Notes under the pieces: model-generated | What the model was told of the DNA's origin: nothing | The model's database searches: none | Seen by the model: the letters and a program-made list of their open reading frames with translations, nothing else | In this document: positions 1-8,645 of the stretch, in pieces | Layout of the letters: each line of letters starts with the position of its first letter | How positions within the stretch are numbered: position 1 is the stretch's first letter | Source of the DNA: Candidatus Lachnoclostridium pullistercoris | GTDB lineage: Bacteria; Bacillota; Clostridia; Lachnospirales; Lachnospiraceae | Length of the DNA: 60,197 nucleotides | Assembly (NCBI GenBank): GCA_019119775.1 | Contig: DWWL01000070.1 | Coordinates: 1-60,197 of the forward strand | Reading direction: 5' to 3' | Made by a program: the position numbers and the translations under genes

Positions 1-1361
1 TCTTCGGCCTCCTGGGGTTCATCGCCATCTCCACCTTTTCCTCGGAGATCATATACAATTATCTTCTGGAGAAGGAATATGACACTCTGTACGCCGGAGC
101 CAACCTCATCGCCTCCCATTACAGCGAGCGCTACCGCGGGATCGCCGAGGACACTGCGGAGGAAACACCCCAGATGGAGGCCGCCGCTTCTTTTCTGGAC
201 GCCGACATCTGGGTGGTCAACCGGCAGGGAACGCTGATCCTGGACACCGGCAAAACTTACGGGGCCGGCACATCCATCCCCGGCTTTGACCCGGCCGCCG
301 ACAAGGAGCCCTACACGACCGGAAATTATTACGGCATGTTCAGTCAGGACATGCTTTCTGTTTCTGCGCCCATTACAGGCAACTACACGACCTACGGCTA
401 CGTTCTGATCCACATGCCCCTGAGCCATATCCAGGACATGCGCACCGGCCTTTTAAATCTGACCTACATCACCGCAGCCGTGCTCTTTGTCCTGTCCCTG
501 ATCATCCTGCTGGTATTCACCAAAGTGGTCTATCTCCCTCTGGTGAAAATCCGGGAAGGGGCCAACGAGTACGCCGCCGGCAACCTGGACTACAAAATCA
601 GCGTGGACTCCCAGGACGAGATGGGATATCTCTCCGCCACCTTAAACTACATGTCCGGAGAGCTGAACAAAATGGAAGAATACCAGCGGACCTTTGTGGC
701 CAATGTCTCCCACGACTTCCGCTCCCCCCTGACCTCCATCAAAGGATACCTGGAAGCCATCATTGACGGCACCATCCCGCCGGAGATGCAGGAAAAATAC
801 TTAAAGCGGGTGATCTCTGAGACTGAGCGGCTCAACAAGCTGACCCAGAGCATGCTCACCCTGAACTCCCTGGACAGCAAAGGCTACCTCTCCCGCTCCA
901 ATTTTGACATCAACCGGGTCATCAAGGACACGGCAGCCTCCTTTGAGGGGACCTGCAGCGCCAGAGGCATCACCTTTGACCTGACCTTTTCCGCCCAGAA
1001 AGAGATGGTGTTCGCCGATTTGGGCAAGATCCAGCAGGTGCTCTACAACCTGATCGACAACGCCATCAAATTCAGCCACGACAATTCGGTCATCTATATA
1101 CAGGAATCTGTCCGCCACGAAAAAGTCTTCATCTCCGTAAAAGACACAGGCATCGGCATTCCGAAGGAAAACCAGAAAAAGATCTGGGAGCGTTTTTACA
1201 AGTCTGACCCGTCCAGAGGAAAGGACAAAAAGGGAACCGGTCTGGGCCTCTCCATCGTGAAGGAGATCATCCAGGCTCACGGGGAAAATATCGACGTGAT
1301 CAGCACGGAAGGCGTGGGAACCGAATTTATCTTCACTCTGCCGAAGGCCACCAATCTGTAG
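1..1361 (+). CDS. Sensor histidine kinase, 5' end outside the window
   Basis: The reading frame is open from base 3, so the start lies upstream of the window; the first ATG visible (174) is internal. Visible order: the end of a first membrane helix, an extracellular sensor domain, a second helix (LTYITAAVLFVLSLIILLVF), a HAMP linker, then the kinase core. The H-box is NVSHDFRSPLTSIKG with the phospho-accepting His; the ATP-binding lid has NLIDNAIKF, DTGIGIP and GTGLGLSI. All catalytic boxes are intact, so it should be an active membrane two-component kinase. Its response regulator is presumably upstream, out of view. The signal sensed cannot be told from sequence. The family call is very safe. 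Confidence 0.95.
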   Translation, partial: FGLLGFIAISTFSSEIIYNYLLEKEYDTLYAGANLIASHYSERYRGIAEDTAEETPQMEAAASFLDADIWVVNRQGTLILDTGKTYGAGTSIPGFDPAADKEPYTTGNYYGMFSQDMLSVSAPITGNYTTYGYVLIHMPLSHIQDMRTGLLNLTYITAAVLFVLSLIILLVFTKVVYLPLVKIREGANEYAAGNLDYKISVDSQDEMGYLSATLNYMSGELNKMEEYQRTFVANVSHDFRSPLTSIKGYLEAIIDGTIPPEMQEKYLKRVISETERLNKLTQSMLTLNSLDSKGYLSRSNFDINRVIKDTAASFEGTCSARGITFDLTFSAQKEMVFADLGKIQQVLYNLIDNAIKFSHDNSVIYIQESVRHEKVFISVKDTGIGIPKENQKKIWERFYKSDPSRGKDKKGTGLGLSIVKEIIQAHGENIDVISTEGVGTEFIFTLPKATNL

Positions 1362-1394
1362 AAATCTGCAGCTCTCTGCAGACTTCTGCAGGGC

Positions 1395-1470
1395 GGCTTT
1401 CAGCGTATATCATTTCTGCCGGCCTTCAGCATATCTCATTTTCTGCCAGCTTTCAGCATATCTTATTTCT
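1395..1470. repeat. Three imperfect tandem repeats of about 26 bp
   Basis: Between the kinase gene and the PadR promoter, a unit built on CTTTCAGCATATCTCATTT followed by CTGCC occurs three times in a row, beginning at about 1395, 1421 and 1448. Just upstream (1365-1390) the hexamer CTGCAG occurs three times. No hairpin with a T-tract was seen for the kinase gene. The role is unknown. Confidence 0.6.
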
Positions 1471-1474
1471 CCTC

Positions 1475-1503
1475 TTGACTTATATAGATCTCCGATATAT
1501 AAT
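1475..1503 (+). promoter_or_regulatory. Sigma-A type promoter of the PadR operon
   Basis: TTGACT at 1475-1480 and a perfect TATAAT at 1498-1503, spaced 17 bp. The motif CGATATATA occurs at 1493-1501, overlapping the -10 box, and again at 1524-1532 just before the ribosome binding site. PadR proteins commonly bind dyads overlapping their own promoters, so this AT-rich repeat is a candidate autoregulatory operator (inference). Confidence 0.7.
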
Positions 1504-1546
1504 CGTCCTATAGTATAGATTATCGATATATAAAGGAGGACTTCAT

Positions 1547-1894
1547 ATGGCAGTAGACAAAAGCCTGATCTCCGGCAGCACCACCCTGCTGATTCTAAAG
1601 CTCCTGTCTGAGAAAGACATGTACGGCTACGAGATGATCGACACGCTGGCCAGGCGGTCGGAGAATGTATTTGAACTGAAAGCGGGAACCCTTTATCCCC
1701 TGCTCCACACCCTGGTATCCCAGGGGCATCTGACCTGCTACGAGGAGGCGGCCGCCGGCAAACTCCGGAAATACTACCGCATCACTGGGGAAGGGCGCCG
1801 GTTTCTGAGCCGCAAGGAGGAAGAATGGAAAGAATACTCCGGCGCAGTGGCGAAGGTTCTCGGATTTGGAGGAATGGCCTATGGAAATGTCTGA
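1547..1894 (+). CDS. PadR family transcriptional regulator
   Basis: A 115-residue winged-helix protein with the standard PadR N-terminal pattern: LLILKLLSEKDMYGYEMID, then ELKAGTLYPLLHTL in the recognition region and a wing around KYYRITGEGRRFL. The short C-terminal helix makes it a minimal subfamily-2 PadR. The start has AAAGGAGG six to seven bases upstream. The 3' end overlaps the next gene. PadR genes paired with a membrane protein carrying a permease-prefix domain are common in Firmicutes; the regulator usually represses the pair. The effector is unknown. Confidence 0.93.
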   Translation: MAVDKSLISGSTTLLILKLLSEKDMYGYEMIDTLARRSENVFELKAGTLYPLLHTLVSQGHLTCYEEAAAGKLRKYYRITGEGRRFLSRKEEEWKEYSGAVAKVLGFGGMAYGNV

Positions 1895-3239
1895 GCGCAG
1901 AACAGAATCCCGCGATATAAAAACAGAATATCTGACCGCTCTCACCTCCCAGATCCGCTGCCGGAAGGCCCGGCCGCTGGTGGAGGAGGAACTGACCTCC
2001 CACATAGACGATCAGATGGAGGCACTTATGGCAGACGGCATGAATGAGGAGGACGCTATGAAAGAGAGCATCCGCCAGATGGGAGATCCGGTGGAGGTTG
2101 GCGTGGAGATGGACCGGATCCACCGCCCGCGGCTGGACTGGAAATTTCTCATATTCGCCGGACTTTTAAGCATCGCCGGCCTCTTTCTCCAGTACGAGAT
2201 GAGCAGACTTGCGGCTGGAGCCGGGTTCGCCGCCCCCTCTTTTGCGCGTCAGCTCGCCTGTACCTGCATCGGCATCGCGGTCATGGCAACCGTTTATTTT
2301 CTGGATTACACGTTTATCGGGAAACACGCTCCCGCCCTCTGGACCCTTCTGACCATTTTCATCGCAGGGGCGTCCCTTCTCTCCCCCACGGTCAACGGCA
2401 GCCACTCCTACATGCAGCTTTCCTTTTACCTGTATGTGCCCGTATTTGCCGGACTGCTTTACCGGTTTCGGAACCGCGGGGTTTGCGGGCTGGCCTGGTG
2501 CCTGTTTCTCTTTATCCTCACCCTGGCCCTGGGAGTCCGGTTTTTCCAGACCCTGAACACCGCATTTTTCTGTTCCCTGGTGTTTCTCATCATGATCACC
2601 GCCGGAATCCTCAAAGGATGGTTTCAGGTGCCGAAAAAGACAACCGTCTTCCTGCTCTGGGCCGGCTGGATCCTGCTGCCCGTCTTTATCGTCTGCGTCG
2701 GAGCGCTGAACTCCTACCAGTTGGAGCGGCTGCGGGTTTTCTTTTCCTCTCCCACTGCGCGGGCGGAATATGACTACGTCACCGGAAGCATTTTAAAGCT
2801 GCTCTCCGCCTCCCGCCTGACCGGCGGTTCCGGCCTGCCCGCCCAGGAAATGCTGCCGTCCATGTCCATGGACTATATTTTTACCTTTGTGGTATCCTGC
2901 TACGGATTTCTCGCGGGAGCCGCCCTGGTCCTGGCCCTTCTGGCCCTGATCGTGAAGGTGTTCCGCCTTTCCGCCCGCCTGACCAACCAGCTGGGAATGA
3001 TGATCAGCTTAGGCTGCGGCTGCGTGTTCGCGGTGGAAACGGTTCACTATCTTCTCGCCAACTGCGGCTTCAGCCCCATGGCCCAGACTTACCTGCCGTT
3101 TTTCTCCTACGGGCTGAGGGCCTCCCTCATCACCTACGTATTTTCCGGGCTGCTTCTCTCCGTGTACCGCTACAAGGATGTGGCCGGTGAGATCCGCTCT
3201 TTCCCTTCCCTGAAGATCACCATTCAGAAGGAGAAGTAA
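1881..3239 (+). CDS. FtsW/RodA-like membrane protein with N-terminal permease-prefix domain
   Basis: The frame is open from a TTG at 1866, but ATG 1881 has GGAGG eight bases upstream and is preferred, giving a 14-base overlap with padR and likely translational coupling. Residues 1-75 form a cytosolic helical domain ending in a typical MGDPVEVGVEMDRIH motif (permease prefix domain 1). The rest has about ten membrane segments. Its C-terminal half resembles the SEDS fold, with DYIFTFVVSCYGFLAG like the FtsW TDFIFAVIGEELG segment, and PFFSYGLRAS in place of PFISYGGSS. The SEDS motifs are degenerate, so glycosyltransferase activity is uncertain. A regulatory or sensor-like SEDS relative is possible. 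Confidence 0.8.
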   Translation: MEMSERRTESRDIKTEYLTALTSQIRCRKARPLVEEELTSHIDDQMEALMADGMNEEDAMKESIRQMGDPVEVGVEMDRIHRPRLDWKFLIFAGLLSIAGLFLQYEMSRLAAGAGFAAPSFARQLACTCIGIAVMATVYFLDYTFIGKHAPALWTLLTIFIAGASLLSPTVNGSHSYMQLSFYLYVPVFAGLLYRFRNRGVCGLAWCLFLFILTLALGVRFFQTLNTAFFCSLVFLIMITAGILKGWFQVPKKTTVFLLWAGWILLPVFIVCVGALNSYQLERLRVFFSSPTARAEYDYVTGSILKLLSASRLTGGSGLPAQEMLPSMSMDYIFTFVVSCYGFLAGAALVLALLALIVKVFRLSARLTNQLGMMISLGCGCVFAVETVHYLLANCGFSPMAQTYLPFFSYGLRASLITYVFSGLLLSVYRYKDVAGEIRSFPSLKITIQKEK

Positions 3240-3250
3240 GACGCTCAGAA

Positions 3251-3279
3251 TTGAAAATCCTTCCCAGTTTTGCTATACT
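3251..3279 (+). promoter_or_regulatory. Promoter of the RpiR regulator pair
   Basis: TTGAAA at 3251-3256 and TATACT at 3274-3279 with 17 bp between, 39 bases before the first regulator's start codon. Confidence 0.65.
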
Positions 3280-3317
3280 GACAGAAAAAGCTGCCATTTT
3301 GAGCGGGGAGGGATCGC

Positions 3318-4145
3318 ATGATCAGTCTGCCTTTAAGCGATGAAGTGATCAAGAGTCTGAGCAAACACGAACTGAATATTCTGAAATACGTATACGAGCA
3401 CACGGAGGAGATCCTGGATGACAGCATTCAGGAATTCTCTTCCCGGGTGTCCTACTCTTCCGCCACTGTGCTGCGCTTCTGCAAAAAACTGGGTTACTCC
3501 GGATTTGCCGAGTTTAAATACGCTCTGCGGGCAGCCAGGCGGGAGAACGTTTCCGCCGGAGAAGAGACCCCCAGAAAGAGCGGGGTCCGCTCCGCCGATA
3601 TGATGATTGATCTGTTAAGCTCCAACGTCCAGGCCACCGCCGGCCTGATCAAGGAAGAACAGCTTCTGCAGACTTTCCGGCTGTTTGACAGCGACGCTCC
3701 CATCTACATCTGGGCGCCCGGCGGCCTCACGGACACAGCCGGAGAATACCTGGAAAAACTGCTGTTTTCCGTGGGCAGACAAGGGGTATACCGGATCGAA
3801 TCCGCCCGCCTCTTCTCTCACCTGATGAACACCATGCCGAAGGAAGCTGCCGTCATCCTGATCAGCACTTCCGGCACCTTCGGCCCATCCATCCGGCTGG
3901 GAAAGCTGGCGCAGATGAACGGGATTCCCGTTATCTCTATCACTCCCTACACCAGCAATGAGATCGCCGATCTCTCCGCGGTAAGTTTCCGCTTTTTCAC
4001 GGATCAGAGAGAAAATCAGGGGGCGGAGTACACCTCCCGCCTCCCAATTTTTTTCGTCATCCACATCATTATCCAGTGCTATTTAAAGTACAGGGAAGAA
4101 AAAAACTCCCTGCAGGAAGGAGGTTTCCATGATTTCTCTGTTTGA
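3318..4145 (+). CDS. RpiR/MurR family regulator, first of a pair
   Basis: A 275-residue protein: N-terminal HTH_6 domain (about 1-80; SSATVLRFCKKLGYSGF is the diagnostic recognition-helix motif) followed by a SIS sugar-phosphate isomerase fold (about 110-250; the ILISTSGTFGPS loop matches the SIS phosphosugar-binding segment). RpiR proteins sense phosphosugars and control their catabolic operons. The start has GGGAGGG upstream. It overlaps the next regulator by 17 bases and converges on the phosphotransferase/6-phospho-glucosidase operon, whose products make and consume a phosphosugar, so it is the likely local regulator (inference). Confidence 0.92.
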   Translation: MISLPLSDEVIKSLSKHELNILKYVYEHTEEILDDSIQEFSSRVSYSSATVLRFCKKLGYSGFAEFKYALRAARRENVSAGEETPRKSGVRSADMMIDLLSSNVQATAGLIKEEQLLQTFRLFDSDAPIYIWAPGGLTDTAGEYLEKLLFSVGRQGVYRIESARLFSHLMNTMPKEAAVILISTSGTFGPSIRLGKLAQMNGIPVISITPYTSNEIADLSAVSFRFFTDQRENQGAEYTSRLPIFFVIHIIIQCYLKYREEKNSLQEGGFHDFSV

Positions 4146-4887
4146 GCGGGCGGCCGGGCTGGACCTGACCCAGACGGAAAAAGAGATCCTGGCCTATTTT
4201 GAGAAAAATCCCTCCTCCGCCGCCTACATGAATCTGCAGGATTTAAGCCGCGTTCTCTACACTTCCAGCGCTACCATCGTCCGCTTCTGCCAGAAGCTGG
4301 GCTTAAGCGGCTACAACGACTTCAAATATCAGCTGCGGCGGGAACTAAAGGAGAGCGGGCGGGAGATCCTGCCCTTTGACGATTATATCCGCCACTCCAT
4401 CGCCCGTTTCCAGGACAACATCGCCTCCCTGGACCTGCAGACCGCGGAGAAGATCGCCGCCCTGCTCACCAGCAAGCGGCCCCTCTACATCTACGGAGGC
4501 AATTTAAGCTCTCTCCCCGCCAAATACCTGCAGATGGTCTTAAACAGTCTGGATTATCCTTCGATCCTGGTAGAGTGGGAACGTCTTCTCACCGCCCTGA
4601 TCAATACTGTGAGCGAGGACGCCGTGCTCCTTGTCCTGTCCGCCCACGGCACGGAGCGCTACCTTCCCGTATTCCGCCAGGCAAGGAAGAGGGAGCTGAC
4701 CGTCATCCTGATCACCTGCGATCCTGACAGCCCCCTGATCCCCTACAGCACGATCTCCGTCTGCACCAACGATATCAACCAGGAATATCGCTGCACGGAC
4801 GTCAATTCCCGGATCGGTTTCTTCACAGTCATCCAGATCCTCATCGAGCTTGCGGCCCGAAACCGGCCGGAGACTCCCGCGCAGTAA
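4129..4887 (+). CDS. RpiR/MurR family regulator, second of a pair
   Basis: A 252-residue HTH_6 plus SIS protein. The recognition segment SSATIVRFCQKLGLSGYNDF is intact, and the SIS domain contains LLVLSAHGTERYLPVFRQ, where the usual S-x-S/T-G is SAHGT. It begins inside the previous gene at an ATG preceded by AAGGAGG, so the pair is co-transcribed and probably translationally coupled. The two are only moderately alike, so they may bind different phosphosugars or act as a heteromer (inference). Confidence 0.92.
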   Translation: MISLFERAAGLDLTQTEKEILAYFEKNPSSAAYMNLQDLSRVLYTSSATIVRFCQKLGLSGYNDFKYQLRRELKESGREILPFDDYIRHSIARFQDNIASLDLQTAEKIAALLTSKRPLYIYGGNLSSLPAKYLQMVLNSLDYPSILVEWERLLTALINTVSEDAVLLVLSAHGTERYLPVFRQARKRELTVILITCDPDSPLIPYSTISVCTNDINQEYRCTDVNSRIGFFTVIQILIELAARNRPETPAQ

Positions 4888-4934
4888 AAAGTACGATACA
4901 CCCCGCAAAAAAGACAGATCTGCAAAGAAGGCGG

Positions 4935-5000
4935 TCCGCAAAAAAGACGGTCCCGCGCCCCGGAAATTCCCGGAAACGCAGGTCCGTCTTTCTTTTTTTG
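4935..5000. terminator. Bidirectional terminator between convergent operons
   Basis: An A-tract plus GACGG at 4941-4950 is mirrored by CCGTC followed by TTTCTTTTTTT from 4984. The intervening GC-rich bases contain a second CCCGG/CCGGG-type pairing. It serves the RpiR pair on the plus strand and the phosphotransferase gene on the minus strand. Confidence 0.8.
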
Positions 5001-5034
5001 ATCTGTCCCGGTTTTTCTCCCGGGCTCAGCGTCT

Positions 5035-7041
5035 TTAGTATTCTGCCACCACTGTCTTTCCGGCCTGTGCCGTCATTCCTGTGGTGTACTTCACATCAAA
5101 GTCGCCATTTGCCATGACAATCACCATCACATCGGTGCAGTAGCCTTTTTTCTCAAGCTCCGCCTTCGCAAAACGGATCAGCGGCTCTCCGGCTCTGATC
5201 TTATCGCCGGCGGATACCAGGCCTTCGAAGCCCTCTCCCTTTAAATTCACCGTGTCCACGCCGATGTGAATCAGCAGCTCCAGGCCATCTTCTGTCTGCA
5301 GGCCGATGGCGTGTTTATTTTCCTCCGTGTAAACGGCTACCGTGCCGCTGCAGGGAGCTTTGACCACGTCATCCGTGGGATGGATCACCACACCGTCTCC
5401 CATCATGCAGGAGGAAAACGTCTCGTCCGGCGCCTCCTTCATGGGAACCACGCTGCCGCTCACGGGGGCGAACAGCTGATGTTTGGACTGTGCCGCCGCC
5501 GGGATCACCTTTCCGCTGCGCAGACATTCTCTCACATTGGCCGCGATCGCCTCCACCTTCGGTCCGTATACGACCTGGATGTGTGTCTCGCTGGGACGGA
5601 TAAAGCCCATGGCTCCCGTCTTTTTCAGCACGTCTTCTCTCACCAGAGACGCATCGGCGATGTCCACACGCAGTCTGGTCAGGCAGTTGTTGGCTTCTTT
5701 GATGTTCGCGGAGCCGCCCAGTCCCTCAATGATGCGGTAAGCCTGAGCCATCTGCTGCTCACCCATCACCGCTCCTGACGCAGGTGCAGTCTCCTCATCC
5801 TCATCTGCCACCTCGATGGAGATGTTCTTCTTCGTCAGATACCATTTGAATACATTATAGTAGATAACCGCAAAGGGAATGCCTACCACGATCACCCAGT
5901 ACCAGTGGGAACCAGGCTGGAACACGCCCCAGATCAGGTAATCGATCAGACCGCCGCCTGTATTTCCGATGATCACATGCAGAGCTGCCATGGACATGAA
6001 GGAAATACCGCCCATCACTGCGTGGAACACAAACAGCTGAGGAGCCACAAACATGAACGCGAACTCCAGCGGCTCGGTGATGCCGGACACCACGCTGGCT
6101 GCCACGCCGGCAATCATAAGTGCCTTCACCTTCTGCTTTTTCTCCGCCGGCGCCGTGCGGTAGATCGCCAGGGCTGCCCCCGGCAGTCCGAACATCATCA
6201 TGGGCATCTTTCCCTGTCCCAGGAAAACGGTGTAGGGAGCCAGCTCACTGATGTCCACCTTGTCGATAAACTGCAGGAAAATATTCAGACAGCCTTCCAC
6301 TCCCTCGTACACACCGCCGATGGCCGTGGTGCGGAACAGGCCGTTCAGCACATGGTGCAGGCCGGTGGGGATCAGGAGTCTTTCCAGGAATCCATATCCG
6401 AATACGCCTGCCAGGCCGGCTGCGGAGATCGCGCCGCCCAGACCGTTGATGGCCATGGAGATCGGGCTCCACACAATGGGAGCGATCAGACCAATGACTG
6501 CGGAGATCATGATCACGGCGATGGCCACAAAGCGCTTGCCTCCGTAGAAGGAAATAGCCACCGGGAACGTAATCTTGTGATACTTGTTATGTACCTTTGC
6601 AGTCACCAGACCGATGATAATGCCGGCCACAGCGCCCATATCCAAAGTTTCCACACCCAGGATGTTGGATATTTTCAGAGCGCTGAAATCCATAAATCCG
6701 GCCCCGATCAGGCAGGAAGAAGCCACCAGAAACGTGTAGTAGCCGATAAATCCGGCAAATGCCGCGATCTCTTTCTCCTCCTTAGCCAGACCGAAGGCGA
6801 TGGAGATGGAAAACAGCACCGGTATCAGAGTAAACACCACGTTGGACACTTTATTTAACGTGGAAATGATAAAGTACACATAAGTCTGCGCCAGGAACGG
6901 TACTGCCTCCTGCACCTGCGCTTTCATAAGCGCAGACGTCAGGCCCAGGACGATGCCGCAGGCGGCCAGAGCCGCGATGGGCATCAGCAGACTCCGTCCC
7001 AGGGCAGAAAAGAAGTCCATGATCTTATTTTTCTTATTCAC
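5035..7041 (-). CDS. Phosphotransferase system permease, fused IICBA, alpha-glucoside type
   Basis: A 668-residue fusion. The N-terminal EIIC domain (about 1-410) has ten or so membrane segments of the glucose/maltose superfamily. EIIB (about 430-510) carries the phospho-Cys in NNCLTRLRVDI. EIIA (about 520-660) carries the phospho-His in LLIHIGVDTVNL. It imports a sugar and phosphorylates it in transit. Directly upstream in the same operon is a family 4 6-phospho-alpha-glucosidase, so maltose-like alpha-glucosides are the probable substrates (inference). The start has GGGGGATTTACAGTG upstream. HPr and enzyme I are not in the window. Confidence 0.93.
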   Translation of the reverse strand: MNKKNKIMDFFSALGRSLLMPIAALAACGIVLGLTSALMKAQVQEAVPFLAQTYVYFIISTLNKVSNVVFTLIPVLFSISIAFGLAKEEKEIAAFAGFIGYYTFLVASSCLIGAGFMDFSALKISNILGVETLDMGAVAGIIIGLVTAKVHNKYHKITFPVAISFYGGKRFVAIAVIMISAVIGLIAPIVWSPISMAINGLGGAISAAGLAGVFGYGFLERLLIPTGLHHVLNGLFRTTAIGGVYEGVEGCLNIFLQFIDKVDISELAPYTVFLGQGKMPMMMFGLPGAALAIYRTAPAEKKQKVKALMIAGVAASVVSGITEPLEFAFMFVAPQLFVFHAVMGGISFMSMAALHVIIGNTGGGLIDYLIWGVFQPGSHWYWVIVVGIPFAVIYYNVFKWYLTKKNISIEVADEDEETAPASGAVMGEQQMAQAYRIIEGLGGSANIKEANNCLTRLRVDIADASLVREDVLKKTGAMGFIRPSETHIQVVYGPKVEAIAANVRECLRSGKVIPAAAQSKHQLFAPVSGSVVPMKEAPDETFSSCMMGDGVVIHPTDDVVKAPCSGTVAVYTEENKHAIGLQTEDGLELLIHIGVDTVNLKGEGFEGLVSAGDKIRAGEPLIRFAKAELEKKGYCTDVMVIVMANGDFDVKYTTGMTAQAGKTVVAEY

Positions 7042-7093
7042 TGTAAATCCCCCTCATTTTTTGCTGTTCATATACTGCCTTCCGCTTCCCGCT

Positions 7094-8419
7094 TTACTTT
7101 AATTCCGGCCACATCCCCTTATTGGCCTCAATCAGAGCATCCAGGACCTTTCTCGCCTTCTTCGCGTCGTTGATCAGGCGGTTCAGGGTAAATGCCTGCA
7201 GAGCTTTCTGATAGGAATGCTCAAAATAAGCGTCCACCAGCAGTTTCTCGCAGGATACCTGATTTACCAGCAGGCCCAGATAGAACTGCGGGATATTTCC
7301 CACTCTCATGGGACGGGGACCGTTGATTCCCAGCTCGCAGACCACCTCTACCATGGCGTCATCCTGCATGTTGGCGATCGCTCCCTTGTTCTCCACGATC
7401 AGGATGTGACGGTCATTCTTATTGTAAGCGATAGCTTCCGCCACCTTGATCATCATCTCCGCGTGAGCGTCGGAAATCGCGTGGAACCGATCTCCCAGCT
7501 TACCGTCCTTAATGACCTCCGCGCATTCTGTGAACACCCGCTTTTCTCTTCCGTCGATCACCTCGTCGGCTCTGGTGTAGTTGGGATTTAAATGGCTCAC
7601 TTTATAGTCCGGATACAGATAGTACTGGTCGTAGGTGTTCGGCAGGTAGTCCGGGAAATCTGCCATGATGGTCTGCACCATGCCGTAAGTATCCAGCCAG
7701 GACTGATCTCTCTGCTCCGCATCCTGGGGAAGAAATCCTCTCTCTTTCACCAGCTCGCGGATCTTCGGCAGCAGGTCCTCTCCTGTCTTCATGTGATACA
7801 TATGAGTAAACCAGCCGTAGTGGTTCAGTCCGAAGTATACCGGATCCAGATCCTCCCAGTCGCAGCCTAACAGACGGCTGGCGGAGCGGACCACGTTTTC
7901 CGGCTGATCGCAGATATTTAAGATCCTCTTGTCATCCGGGAACTCTCTGCGGAGAGCTTCCGCCACAATCGCTGCCGGGTTGGAGTAGTTGAGGATCCAT
8001 GCGTCCGGAGCGTAGGTGCGGATGTCATGCACTGCCTTGATCATGTCCACGCAGGAGCGGAGGCCATATGCCATTCCGCCGGCTCCGCATGTCTCCTGGC
8101 CGATCAGGCCCATGCTGAGCGGAATGTGCTCATCTTCCCGGCGCATCGCCAGTCCTCCGGCTCTCATCTGCATGAATACAAAATCCATTCCCTCGTAGGC
8201 TTCTTTGATATCCGTGGTATAGGAGAAATCCAGCTCCGGAAATCTCTCTCTGAATAAGATCTCACCGTATTTTCCGATGGGTTCCTGACGCTTTCCGTCA
8301 ATGTCAAAGAGCACCAGCTTCTTTAACGGGAATTCCTCTCTCAGCCGTACAAATGACTTTAAAAATCCCAGAGTATAAGTGCTTCCGCCGCCAACGATAC
8401 ATACATTATATGTTTTCAT
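7094..8419 (-). CDS. 6-phospho-alpha-glucosidase, glycoside hydrolase family 4
   Basis: The frame extends to 8446, but the ATG at 8419 gives the family-standard N-terminus MKTYNVCIVGGGSTYT and has GAGGAG six bases upstream: 441 residues, the usual length. Residues 6-14 are the NAD-binding glycine loop. CGAGGMAYGLRS holds the active-site Cys, and GLNHYGWF holds the metal-binding His. The segment INICDQPE resembles the alpha-glucosidase branch signature. Family 4 enzymes need NAD+, Mn2+ and reducing conditions and hydrolyse 6-phospho-sugars by a redox mechanism. It is the first gene of the operon with the IICBA permease, which supplies its substrate. Confidence 0.93.
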   Translation of the reverse strand: MKTYNVCIVGGGSTYTLGFLKSFVRLREEFPLKKLVLFDIDGKRQEPIGKYGEILFRERFPELDFSYTTDIKEAYEGMDFVFMQMRAGGLAMRREDEHIPLSMGLIGQETCGAGGMAYGLRSCVDMIKAVHDIRTYAPDAWILNYSNPAAIVAEALRREFPDDKRILNICDQPENVVRSASRLLGCDWEDLDPVYFGLNHYGWFTHMYHMKTGEDLLPKIRELVKERGFLPQDAEQRDQSWLDTYGMVQTIMADFPDYLPNTYDQYYLYPDYKVSHLNPNYTRADEVIDGREKRVFTECAEVIKDGKLGDRFHAISDAHAEMMIKVAEAIAYNKNDRHILIVENKGAIANMQDDAMVEVVCELGINGPRPMRVGNIPQFYLGLLVNQVSCEKLLVDAYFEHSYQKALQAFTLNRLINDAKKARKVLDALIEANKGMWPELK

Positions 8420-8490
8420 ACGATTCTCCTCTTTCCGATCTTTCAATCTTTTTTCTCTGCTTTTTCACACGTTTCACGGGCCCTGTTCTG

Positions 8491-8529
8491 TGATGGTTTC
8501 ATCATATATCATTCGGATGGGAATGTAAA
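8491..8529 (-). promoter_or_regulatory. Promoter and operator-like palindrome of the alpha-glucoside operon
   Basis: On the minus strand TTTACA (plus 8524-8529) and TATGAT (plus 8501-8506) are 17 bp apart. The perfect palindrome TGATGGTTTCATCA (8491-8504) overlaps the -10 box and the expected transcription start. That position suits a repressor, plausibly one of the RpiR proteins downstream (inference). Confidence 0.65.
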
Positions 8530-8601
8530 TAATATCTGATTTCTTTGGTTTCTGTTTCAATTTTTAATTTTTATAACTGTAGTAGTAATTTTTTACATAA
8601 G

Positions 8602-8633
8602 TAAAAAAAGAAAAAACCCTGCCGTCCGGCAGA
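8602..8633 (-). terminator. Terminator after trmL
   Basis: CTGCCG-TC-CGGCAG at 8619-8632 followed, on the minus strand, by a run of T (A-rich plus bases 8602-8617). Confidence 0.85.
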
Positions 8634-8645
8634 GCTTCTTCCCTC

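Noticed and set aside
5905-6858. Plus-strand His-rich frame of 317 codons
   Set aside because: Antisense shadow of the EIIC domain; His and Gln richness comes from complementing membrane codons.
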